A stretch of 19,296 nucleotides of DNA, taken from Methanosarcina baikalica (lineage in GTDB: Archaea; Halobacteriota; Methanosarcinia; Methanosarcinales; Methanosarcinaceae). Made by a program: the position numbers and the translations under genes. The notes beneath the pieces were generated by a model that had not been told where the DNA came from, searched no databases, and was given only the letters and a program-made list of their open reading frames with translations. The DNA is taken from NCBI RefSeq assembly GCF_031461075.1, contig NZ_JAVKPK010000065.1, positions 1 through 19,296 on the forward strand, in the 5' to 3' direction. This document shows, piece after piece, positions 6,775-13,851 of this stretch (position 1 is the first letter of the stretch; the number at the start of each line of letters is the position of its first letter).

Positions 6775-7871
6775 GTCCTTTCCCCAGCTGCCGGGTTTAA
6801 TATGGAAGTTTTGGAAGGTACCAAAATTCCTTTTCCCGGAGAAGTGCCCTTATTATTCTGTTCGTGAAAACCTGAAGTAAAAGTCCTGAACTGATTGAAT
6901 TTAACCATGACCTTTCCGCTGTCAATGGCATCTTCCGCAATAGGGATTGCCTGCCGAATAGAGCCCACTATTCCGCTCACATAAAGGGCTGCTGCTGCAT
7001 TCATAACTACAAGGTCCCTTTTTGGGCCTTTCTGACCCTTGAAAATACACAACAGATCCCTGGCATTTTCTTTCGGGGAACCGCCCATGATATCTTCGGG
7101 GCTTGCCCTCAGAATTCCCAGGGACTCGGGGGTCAGGGTATAGGTTGAAACCTTTCCGTTTTTTAGCTCTGCAACATAGGTCTCACCTGTGTTTGAAATC
7201 TCGTCCATCCCGTCCCCATGCACTACAAGGGCATGTTCGGTTCCAAGTTCCGCAAGGGCAAAAGCTATTGGCTCGCAGAGTCTTTTATCAAAAACCCCTA
7301 TAACCTGCCCTTTAGCCCCTGCAGGGTTTGTCAGAGGCCCCAGAATATTAAAAACCGTGCGGACCCCGAGTTTTTTTCTGACCCCTGCAACCCTCTTCAT
7401 AGCAGGGTGGAAAACCGGCGCAAACATAAACCCTATTCCTATCTCTTCTATTGTTTTCCTGACATGTTCTGGCACCAGGTCAACTTTAATTCCCAGGGCT
7501 TCAAGCACGTCCGAACTCCCTGACATTGAGGTGACAGCCCTGTTTCCATGCTTGGCTACAGGCACGCCTGCTGCTGCAGTCACGATTGCTGCTGCTGTTG
7601 AGACATTGATAGTATTAAGGCCGTCTCCTCCTGTCCCGCAGGTATCCACAAGCCTGAAAGGTGTCCTGGGTCTGATCGTGTTAGCGGCTTTCTTCATTCC
7701 CCTTACAAAGCCTGCAATTTCTTCGGGTTTTTCACCTTTTGCTCTCAGGGCAAGCAGAAATGCCCCGATTTCCTCATCGTATGCAGTACTCAGAATCTTG
7801 CCTACTGCAGCTTCAGCTTCTTTGGAACTCAGATCCAGGCCTTCTTCCAGCTTTTTAATGTATCTCTGCAT
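6759..7871 (-). CDS. trpD: Anthranilate phosphoribosyltransferase
   Basis: TrpD joins anthranilate to PRPP. The 370-residue protein has the expected order of motifs: CGTGGDG (residues 78-84) for PRPP binding, KHGNRAVTS (107-115), the anthranilate region RVAGVRKKLGVRTVFNILGP with GPLTNPA (178-184), the metal-binding Asp-Glu pair in GDGMDEIS (223-224), and VMNAAAALYVSG near the C-terminus. The last 30 or so residues, rich in Gly, Ser and Asn, form a tail beyond the usual family end and overlap the start of trpF. AAAGGAGG lies 9 nt before the ATG. The gene follows trpA after a 48-nt spacer. Stand-alone TrpD, not fused to TrpG, agrees with the separate trpG at the operon end. Confidence 0.96.
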   Translation of the reverse strand: MQRYIKKLEEGLDLSSKEAEAAVGKILSTAYDEEIGAFLLALRAKGEKPEEIAGFVRGMKKAANTIRPRTPFRLVDTCGTGGDGLNTINVSTAAAIVTAAAGVPVAKHGNRAVTSMSGSSDVLEALGIKVDLVPEHVRKTIEEIGIGFMFAPVFHPAMKRVAGVRKKLGVRTVFNILGPLTNPAGAKGQVIGVFDKRLCEPIAFALAELGTEHALVVHGDGMDEISNTGETYVAELKNGKVSTYTLTPESLGILRASPEDIMGGSPKENARDLLCIFKGQKGPKRDLVVMNAAAALYVSGIVGSIRQAIPIAEDAIDSGKVMVKFNQFRTFTSGFHEQNNKGTSPGKGILVPSKTSILNPAAGERTCQQN

Positions 7872-7919
7872 TTTCTACTGCCTCCTTTTAGATCCCTATT
7901 TTCCCCTGTCTTTTCCCCT

Positions 7920-8711
7920 TTAACTGGCTTTCAATATGCCGGACTTGAGTTCTCTTGCAAGGGCTTCCAGCTTTTCGTTTACTTCTTTCCCATCTTCGAT
8001 AATCCTGACAAAAGCCGAGCCGACTATGACAGCATCAGCCCCCGCATTTCGGACTTCTGCAGCCTGTTGTGCCGTTGAGATCCCGAATCCTACTGCCTTC
8101 GGAAGCCCTGTTTCCACTCTGGAAAGCAGCTCTTTAGTAGAAGACGAGACATCTTCTCGGGTTCCTGTGACCCCAAGTCTTGAGACAAGGTACAGAAAAC
8201 CCGAGCTGCTTTCCAGGATCTTCCTCACCCTTTTCCCGGTTGTCGTGGGTGCTACCAGAAATATCAGGTCAAGTCCATGTTTTTCGCAGCTGTTTTTCAG
8301 GTCAGCTGCTTCTTCCACAGGGATATCGGGTATGATTAATCCGCTAATCCCGGCGTCTGCAGCCCGTTCTACAAATTTTTCCACTCCGTACCTGAATACA
8401 GGGTTGTAATAGGTCATGCACACCAGGGGAACCCCGACTTCAAGGGCTTTAACGAGCTCAAAATAGCGTTGAGTATCCATGCCGACTGCAAGCGCCCGCT
8501 GGCCGGCTGCCTGGATCGTAGGGCCGTCTGCCACGGGATCCGAAAACGGGAAACCGAGTTCGATGATATCCGCACCCCCGTCTGCCAGGGCCTTTACAAT
8601 CTCGCCTGTTGCCTCTGCAGAGGGATCTCCTGCCATTACGTAGCAGATAAGGGCTCCTTCCTTTCTCTCTCTCAGTTCGCCGAATTTCTCTGAGATTTTT
8701 TGCCTTTTCAT
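7920..8711 (-). CDS. trpA: Tryptophan synthase alpha subunit
   Basis: TrpA cleaves indole-3-glycerol phosphate to indole and glyceraldehyde 3-phosphate and passes the indole through a tunnel to TrpB. The 263-residue TIM barrel has the catalytic pair Glu51 in IIELGFPFSDP and Asp62 in DPVADGPTIQAA, plus the family signatures GLIIPDIP, FLVAPTT and the phosphate loop GFGISTAQQ. Length is normal. The ATG lies one base after the trpB TGA (TGAAATG), and GAGGAGGA inside the end of trpB provides the ribosome binding site. The two subunits are therefore almost certainly made together in fixed ratio. Confidence 0.97.
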   Translation of the reverse strand: MKRQKISEKFGELRERKEGALICYVMAGDPSAEATGEIVKALADGGADIIELGFPFSDPVADGPTIQAAGQRALAVGMDTQRYFELVKALEVGVPLVCMTYYNPVFRYGVEKFVERAADAGISGLIIPDIPVEEAADLKNSCEKHGLDLIFLVAPTTTGKRVRKILESSSGFLYLVSRLGVTGTREDVSSSTKELLSRVETGLPKAVGFGISTAQQAAEVRNAGADAVIVGSAFVRIIEDGKEVNEKLEALARELKSGILKAS

Positions 8712-8712
8712 T

Positions 8713-9993
8713 TCAGATTCCTCCTCTCAGCCTAAGGACTGTTTCCAGGTCTTTATCCCCTCTTCCGGAAAGGTTTACGACCACTACCTCTTCCAGTTCT
8801 CCGGCTTCCGATGCTTTCTTCAGGTAGGCAAGGGCGTGGGAAGATTCCAGTGCAGGAATGATTCCTTCAAGCCTGCTTAATTCGTGGAAAGCTTCAAGGG
8901 CCTCATTATCCGTAGCATATCGGGCTGTAACCCTGCGGCTCTCGGACAGGTAAGCAAGTTCAGGCCCTACCCCGGAGTAGTCAAGCCCTGCAGAAACGGA
9001 TTCGGATTCGAGAATCTGCCCGTTTTTATCCTGCAGCACCTTTGTCCTGGCCCCATGCAAGATCCCTTCTTCTCCTGCACAGAGGCAGGCCGAGTGAAGG
9101 GCTGCTTTTTCCGTACATTCCAGGGCTTTTCCCCCGGCTTCAACAGCAACAAGTTTGACCTCTTTATCCTCGACAAAGGGGTGAAAAATTCCCATTGCAT
9201 TGCTCCCGCCGCCAGCACAGGCGATAATTGAATCAGGCATACGCCCTTCTTTTTGCAAAATCTGCCCTTTTACCTCGCGCCCGATAACACTCTGAAAGTC
9301 CCTGACTATCACAGGATAGGGATGGGGACCCACAACCGAACCTATGAGGTAATGCGTGTTTTCTATGTTCGTGACCCAGTCCCTGAAAGCCTCATTAATG
9401 GCATCCTTTAGGGTTTTTGAGCCGGTTTCCACGGCTTTTACCTCGGTGCCCATGAGCTCCATGCGGTATGCGTTCATCTGCTGGCGCCTGATATCTTTGG
9501 CACCCATATACACAACGGTCTCAAACCCGAGATTCGCTCCTGCCATAGCTGTTGCAGTCCCGTGCTGTCCTGCACCGGTTTCGGCAATCAACCTGGTTTT
9601 CCCCATGTATTTTGCAAGAAGGGCCTGCCCTATGGCATTGTTTAATTTGTGGGCTCCCCCATGCACAAGATCTTCCCGTTTAAGGTAGATTTTTGATCCG
9701 TATTTTTTGCTAAGGTTGCGGGCAAAATAGAGTGGTGTTTCTCTGCCTGCAAAGTCCCTCAGGTAATTGTCAAGTTCTGCAAGGAACTCAGGGTCGTTTT
9801 TATACCGTTCGTATCCCTCTTCAAGTTCTTCTAAGGCCGGCATGAGGACTTCGGGTACGTACTGCCCCCCATATTTTCCATACTTTCCTTTTATCTGTTC
9901 TGTTCTGCCGGTTTCTGAGCCTTCCTTAGAACCTGCAAGTTCATTTAAGTACGAATCTTTTGTCTGAAGTTCTGAAGTTTTAGTTCCTGTCAA
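8713..9993 (-). CDS. trpB: Tryptophan synthase beta subunit
   Basis: TrpB is the PLP enzyme that condenses indole with serine. The 426-residue protein carries the PLP lysine Lys116 in GGAHKLNNA, the catalytic Glu138 in ETGAGQHGT, the phosphate-binding GGGSNAMG (261-268) and NLSGRGDKD near the C-terminus. Sequence and pairing with trpA fit the TrpB1 class. The start is TTG at 9993: no ATG or GTG gives the full N-terminus, and GGGAG lies 8 nt upstream. The first 35 or so residues before KGKYGKYGGQYVPE are a poorly ordered Ser/Thr/Glu/Lys-rich extension compared with most TrpB1 proteins. A 229-nt spacer separates it from trpC, wide enough for an internal promoter. Confidence 0.96.
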   Translation of the reverse strand: MTGTKTSELQTKDSYLNELAGSKEGSETGRTEQIKGKYGKYGGQYVPEVLMPALEELEEGYERYKNDPEFLAELDNYLRDFAGRETPLYFARNLSKKYGSKIYLKREDLVHGGAHKLNNAIGQALLAKYMGKTRLIAETGAGQHGTATAMAGANLGFETVVYMGAKDIRRQQMNAYRMELMGTEVKAVETGSKTLKDAINEAFRDWVTNIENTHYLIGSVVGPHPYPVIVRDFQSVIGREVKGQILQKEGRMPDSIIACAGGGSNAMGIFHPFVEDKEVKLVAVEAGGKALECTEKAALHSACLCAGEEGILHGARTKVLQDKNGQILESESVSAGLDYSGVGPELAYLSESRRVTARYATDNEALEAFHELSRLEGIIPALESSHALAYLKKASEAGELEEVVVVNLSGRGDKDLETVLRLRGGI

Positions 9994-10058
9994 TTCAATT
10001 ACTCCCTTATCTTTTGATGTAACTCTATAGCGTAATTTTTAAAATCGTATCTAGTATC

Positions 10059-10117
10059 GTGATTTCGGATCCAGTGATTTTCAGGACCTTGATTTGTAAT
10101 TTTATTTGTGATTTCGG
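10059..10117. repeat. Imperfect 15-bp repeats in the trpC-trpB gap
   Basis: GTGATTTCGG occurs at 10059-10068 and 10108-10117, with related GTGATTTTC at 10074-10082 and TTGATTTGT at 10089-10097. The first three start exactly 15 bases apart. They sit in the widest gap of the trp operon, about 65-120 bases before the trpB start. A binding-site array or an internal promoter element is possible. The signal is weak. Confidence 0.4.
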
Positions 10118-10222
10118 GGTTGAAGCAAAATTTAGTTTTGAAATAAATTTTGAAACAGAGGAGGATTTTTCAACCTCAATTCCAGCAGGCTGAAAGCTCC
10201 GAAAAGTCCGGAAAAAGAGTTA

Positions 10223-11023
10223 TTAACGCCAGCAAAGACTCTGGACGAATTCTTTCGTTTTCTCAAAAACAGAATCACTTTCCATAAGTGCAGACCCTAT
10301 CAGCACGGCATCCGCCCCTGCCTGGATTACCCTTCTGACATCCCCTGTGCTGTTCATCCCACTCTCACTTATTATAAGATGCCTGGTTCCGTGGTCGAGG
10401 TCATATTCTCGGATAAGGGGTGCCAGCTTCTCTGTGGTGCTGAGGTTGATTTTAAGTGTTTCAAAGTCCCTGTTGTTTATCCCTATAACCCTCGCCCCGG
10501 TTTCAAGGGCAGAATGAAGTTCTTTTTTGTTGTGAACCTCAACCAGAGGCTCAAATCCATTTTCAATGGCAAGTTCGACAAAAAAGCCAAGTTCTCTCCC
10601 GAGGATGCCTGCAATCAGGAGCACAAGGTCGCTTTCTGCTTCTTCAAGCTGCAATCTGTCAATAATGAAGTCTTTCCTGAGAACAGGCAAGCATACGGTT
10701 TTTCTGACCGCGTCCAGGTTTTCAAGCGAACCCTGAAACACCCCCGGCTCTGTCAGGACCGAAACTGCAACTGCTCCGGCTTCTTCCATTTCCCATGCAA
10801 GCTCTGCAGCCGTTGCAGGTGGAATATCCCTAAAAGTTTTCCCCGGAGATGCGGGTTTGATCTCCGCAATTACAGGCACCAGACCGTCTGCTTTTGCACC
10901 TGCCACGGCAGAGAGAAAATCCCTTTTCTCAAACTGCAGCAGGTCTTCAGGGCATTTCTGCGGCTCGAAAGCCCGGATGCGAGTTTTTGTTGTGTTGAGG
11001 ATATGAAGGAGTGTATCGTGCAT
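10223..11023 (-). CDS. trpC: Indole-3-glycerol-phosphate synthase
   Basis: TrpC closes the indole ring by decarboxylating and cyclising CdRP. The 266-residue TIM barrel has the conserved residues Glu54 and Lys56 in AEIKPASP, LTEP (90-93), Lys117 in LRKDFI, Glu162 in LVEVHN, the Asn pair in GINNRDF (181-187), SESG (219-222) and the phosphate loop GADAVLIGSALM. Length is that of the single-function enzyme, not fused to TrpF. It is the first gene of the operon. An in-frame stop 9 nt before the ATG fixes the start. The ribosome binding site is weak (TGG a few bases upstream), unlike the other operon genes, so translation may depend on the short leader. Confidence 0.96.
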   Translation of the reverse strand: MHDTLLHILNTTKTRIRAFEPQKCPEDLLQFEKRDFLSAVAGAKADGLVPVIAEIKPASPGKTFRDIPPATAAELAWEMEEAGAVAVSVLTEPGVFQGSLENLDAVRKTVCLPVLRKDFIIDRLQLEEAESDLVLLIAGILGRELGFFVELAIENGFEPLVEVHNKKELHSALETGARVIGINNRDFETLKINLSTTEKLAPLIREYDLDHGTRHLIISESGMNSTGDVRRVIQAGADAVLIGSALMESDSVFEKTKEFVQSLCWR

Positions 11024-11039
11024 TAACCATCACTGACGT

Positions 11040-11090
11040 ATAGTTTTGTACAACAAAGTCTAATATAGTACTTTGTATAAATAGGTTTTG
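11040..11090 (-). promoter_or_regulatory. trp operon promoter with operator-like inverted repeat
   Basis: On the minus strand TATTTATA (11083-11076) is a good archaeal TATA box about 53 nt before the trpC ATG, placing the start near 11052. Directly downstream lies a perfect inverted repeat ACAAAGT-N10-ACTTTGT (11053-11059/11070-11076). Two GTAC-centred palindromes, TGTACA (11047-11052) and AGTACT (11067-11072), start exactly 20 bp apart, about two helical turns. TGTACA is the TRP-box sequence bound by TrpY in Methanothermobacter. A tryptophan-sensing repressor acting here is inference. Confidence 0.6.
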
Positions 11091-11385
11091 GATGAGGAGG
11101 ATGGGCAGGGATTAAAAAATCTTACTTTCAAGAAAGGCAACTCCAGGATGCACAATTCAGCTTATTCCGGATAAGAACAGCGTCTTTTTTCTGTTCTTTC
11201 CCCACAGTGAGCTGCTCTCCCAGGCCTGCAAGCGAAAGTAATGAAACAGCTACTTGACGATTGTTGTCGTAAAAGAAGGTAAATGGATTTTAAAAGAGAT
11301 TTTAGAAAAAAACCTATGCATCAACTATTACACAAAAAAGAGAAGAAGAAAAATATCATTAATTGATTTTAACTATTATTTTTTC
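11091..11385. other. Intergenic region between the trp promoter and the IS remnant
   Basis: No coding region, RNA gene or convincing repeat is seen. An open frame starting at 11254 on the plus strand runs into the IS remnant and translates to its antisense, so it is not a gene. Confidence 0.5.
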
Positions 11386-12248
11386 GTCCATTTTTACCCG
11401 GTTGATGTTTTGAATCACTCGAATGTCAGTAGATCTCTCAAAGTCCATTTTGACTCAGTAATTCCTGCTTTTCTTCCAGGTATATTTTTACACTTAAGGC
11501 CTTTTTCATCTTTGTATGTTAATCCTCCATGTTCTCTACAGAAATTAAAAGGCGTGCATAGGGAATCATTCTACTTAAACACTTTATTTCTTCAAGAATC
11601 CTATCGTCTTCCTTGAAACTCTATTATTCTTCTGCCTGAATGCTAAGTCTTGCCTGGAGTAAACTTGTTGGGATCTCACTTTTCGATATTTTTTCCAAAT
11701 ATAATCTTCTTGACGATCTTCTGTAACTTTCCCCTCTTTCTTTTTTGATTACATTAGCGTATCTCAAGTCATAAAAAAACACATTTTGGTTTCTCTGGTT
11801 TTCCCCTCTTCCCTGTTTTTGGTAGATCCAGATCTTTCATGAAATTTTCTTTACCTTATCACATTGCTTTGCATCACGACTTAACCATCTACTTACGGTA
11901 GCTGGCTCTATCCCCAATACATCGGCAATAGCTTTTTCACTCATTCCCGTAATGGCCATTTTCAGAGCTGAATCAATAATAGATTCTTCTTTGCGAAGAT
12001 CATAATAGAAAGTGCCTGTATGGTCACAGAAAACTTTTCCACAGTGGCGGCAAATGTATTTTCGAGTTTTTTCTCCACGGCTTATGGAAGTTCCATTTCC
12101 TACAACATTGCCCTGGTCAGTAACACCATAAAAATCACAATCCTTATTTGGACAAGCAATGCTATTGAATTGTGGTTTAGGACCTCGTTTCCCCATAGAG
12201 ATTATTATCCCGCTACTATTATATATTATCAACTGAATTAAAATGGAC
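11386..12248 (-). mobile_element. Decayed IS1-like insertion sequence with terminal inverted repeats
   Basis: Both ends read inward as GTCCATTTT followed by an imperfect match that ends in GTTGAT. The left copy is 11386-11406 and the right copy 12228-12248, with about 17 of 21 positions equal. The right end may extend to GGCAG (to 12252), where the left end has decayed. Between the ends lie fragments of one transposase. At about 860 bp the element is shorter than an intact copy should be, because the transposase has lost its middle. No clear target-site duplication is visible. It is presumably immobile. Confidence 0.65.
11394..12196 (-). pseudogene. Transposase pseudogene, IS1-like, frameshifted and internally deleted
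   Basis: The N-terminal part is intact from MGKRGPKP (ATG at 12196): a zinc-binding CPNKDC...CRHCG domain followed by a helix-turn-helix ending GIEPATVSRWLS, stopping at 11837. The reading then continues in another frame as ENFMKDLDLPKTGKRG and YANVIKKERGE. A third frame gives SRQDLAFRQKNNRVSRK (about 11600-11660), and a further frame gives FCREHGGLTYKDEKGLK and GITESKWTLRDLLTF (about 11415-11545). These are C-terminal pieces of a DDE transposase in correct order. The DLDLPKT-GKRG junction joins the region after the helix-turn-helix directly to a late part, so the central catalytic Asp-containing segment is missing. At least three frameshifts plus a deletion make the gene dead. Confidence 0.7.
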
Positions 12249-12310
12249 TGCCAAAATCAGGTAAAAGATAAAATTATTTTATAGTTACTCATATTTTTGA
12301 GGGTCCTAAG

Positions 12311-12356
12311 TGGTATGAATAGCCTTTGATAAAATGGTATGAATAGCCTTTGATAA
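12311..12356. repeat. Adjacent 22-bp direct repeats
   Basis: The 22-bp sequence starting TGGTATGAATAGCC and ending TTTGATAA occurs identically at 12311-12332 and 12335-12356, a 24-bp period. It lies about 60 bp beyond the IS end and about 250 bp before the mannosyltransferase gene. Identity of the copies suggests a recent slippage duplication. A paired regulator site is also possible. Confidence 0.7.
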
Positions 12357-12447
12357 TATACTTAAAAAATTATTTTCCATAACTTTAGTTAATTATTGCT
12401 TTTATTTTGAAGCAACAAAATTTTATTTAAGTTCTGCTGAATTATAA

Positions 12448-12607
12448 ATGCGAAAATTGAATCCCTGAAGAGCTTATTAAATACAGACAAAAACATTTAC
12501 ATCTTGAAATACAGAGTGAAAAACATTTACATCTTGAAATACAGAATGAACAACATTTACATCTTGAAATACAGAATGAACAACATTTACAGATAAATAG
12601 GAAATAG
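12448..12607 (+). pseudogene. Small repeat-peptide ORF interrupted by a +1 shift
   Basis: ATG at 12448 gives MRKLNP and then a stop (CCC TGA, 12463-12468). If one C is skipped, the frame continues PEELIKYRQ and then a ten-residue unit KHLHLEIQSE, repeated with small changes (QHLHLEIQNE), to a stop at 12605-12607, six bases before the next gene. The join gives a sensible charged helical peptide of about 52 residues. It may be a decayed gene with one inserted base. CCC TGA is also a sequence type at which +1 ribosomal shifting can occur. No ribosome binding site is seen, which favours decay or non-coding status. Confidence 0.35.
12491..12590. repeat. 30-bp tandem repeat, 3.3 copies
   Basis: Units start at 12491, 12521 and 12551, with a 10-base partial unit at 12581. 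Each contains ACATTTACATCTTGAAATAC. Units differ at one or two bases only. The 30-bp period keeps reading frame on both strands, which explains the cysteine-rich open frame on the opposite strand. The array ends just 24 bp before the mannosyltransferase start. Confidence 0.9.
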
Positions 12608-12613
12608 TAGCTC

Positions 12614-13768
12614 ATGAATGTAGTATCATTGTCGAAGTATAGATTGTATGTTCCTGAAATAAAGTCTATTTTGTTGATGTTCTTCAGCACACGAATAATT
12701 TTGAGTATAATCGGAGTGCTTTCTCGTAAAATCGTGCAATCTCATACAAGCCCATCCTCTTTGAGCGGGAATATCTGGCTGGATATCTGGGGAGTTTGGG
12801 ATACAGGCTGGTATCTGGATATTTCTCAACATGGTTATACTTCTGGGGCTCTGGACCAACTGAGCATACATCAGACAAATATTGCGTTTTTTCCTCTGTA
12901 TCCCTTACTTATGAGATTTCTGGGATCAATTGTAGGGAATCATTATATTGCTGGCTTAATAATATCAAATTTTTGTTTAATAGTTTCCTGTTTTTATTTA
13001 TACAGATTGGTAAGGCTTGATTCCGATGAGGCCAGCGCTCTTAAATCGGTAAAATATCTGCTTCTTTTTCCGGTTTCGTTCATCTTTTCAGGCGTTTTCA
13101 CCGAATCACTGTACCTTGCCCTTACTTTGATGTGCTTCTACTATGCCAGGACATATAAATGGCAGCTGGTTGGAATAACAGGGTTCTTTTTATCTTTAAC
13201 AAGGTCTGTTGGTGTTCTCGTTGTTTTGCCTTTACTTTATGAAGGTTTCATGCAGTTGCTAAAAGAAAACGAAGATTTAAAGAGTTTTAAAAACTCCAGG
13301 GACAAGATACTGCCTTTATTTTATCTCTCATTAATTCCTCTTGGAATAATTTCTTTCATGATCTTTAACTACTACCTAACTGGAGACTTTATGGCTTTTG
13401 CACATGCTCAGGTAATGTGGCAAAGGCATACTGCAAACCCTCTACTGGTTCTCATCAATGGTTACCACGGAAATCTTTACACAGCCTTTGAGGCAGCTTT
13501 TGCCACTATTTTTATTTATATATTTATATTATTTTACAGAAATATCAGGTTTTCTTACTGGTTATTTGGTATGTATTCTATTTTTGTTCCACTTTCTACC
13601 GGAATCCAGTCTATGCCCCGATTTATTCTTGTGATTTTCCCTATTTACATTCTTTTTGCTAACATTACTAAAAACCGTATTTCAGAAGATCTTGTTACGA
13701 TATCTTTCGCTCTTCTGCAGGGTTTTTTGATGGTATTCTGGACTAACAGTTTTTATCTGGTGGTATGA
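12614..13768 (+). CDS. PIG-V-like membrane mannosyltransferase
   Basis: This 384-residue polytopic membrane protein has about nine or ten hydrophobic segments. Near the N-terminus, in the first outside loop, is WDTGWYLDISQHGY (residues 62-75), matching the Trp-Asp motif of PIG-V-type GT-C glycosyltransferases, where the acidic residue is essential. NIAFFPLYPLLMR (89-101) is a second family signature, and SMPRF near the C-terminus is also typical. Such enzymes move a sugar, usually mannose, from a dolichyl-phosphate donor to an acceptor outside the membrane. The acceptor here is unknown, perhaps a lipid or surface glycan. The next gene probably makes the donor. The upstream region is repeat-rich, and only a weak AGGA lies before the ATG. 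The spacing to the next gene is 83 nt, so an operon is likely. Confidence 0.8.
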   Translation: MNVVSLSKYRLYVPEIKSILLMFFSTRIILSIIGVLSRKIVQSHTSPSSLSGNIWLDIWGVWDTGWYLDISQHGYTSGALDQLSIHQTNIAFFPLYPLLMRFLGSIVGNHYIAGLIISNFCLIVSCFYLYRLVRLDSDEASALKSVKYLLLFPVSFIFSGVFTESLYLALTLMCFYYARTYKWQLVGITGFFLSLTRSVGVLVVLPLLYEGFMQLLKENEDLKSFKNSRDKILPLFYLSLIPLGIISFMIFNYYLTGDFMAFAHAQVMWQRHTANPLLVLINGYHGNLYTAFEAAFATIFIYIFILFYRNIRFSYWLFGMYSIFVPLSTGIQSMPRFILVIFPIYILFANITKNRISEDLVTISFALLQGFLMVFWTNSFYLVV

Positions 13769-13851
13769 GTAGGAGGGTGTGAGAATTTTTAAAGGGGGTT
13801 TGCAGTTAATATGAATTCTATATCAGGTGTAATTTATAGTTTGGAGTCAAA

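Noticed and set aside
11254..11616. Plus-strand 120-codon frame
   Set aside because: Its right half is antisense to the transposase remnant and its left half has no domain or ribosome binding site.
12442..12690. Minus-strand cysteine-rich repeat protein (FCISRCKC units)
   Set aside because: It is the reverse of the 30-bp tandem repeat, which stays open on both strands because 30 is a multiple of three. It also runs into the mannosyltransferase gene.
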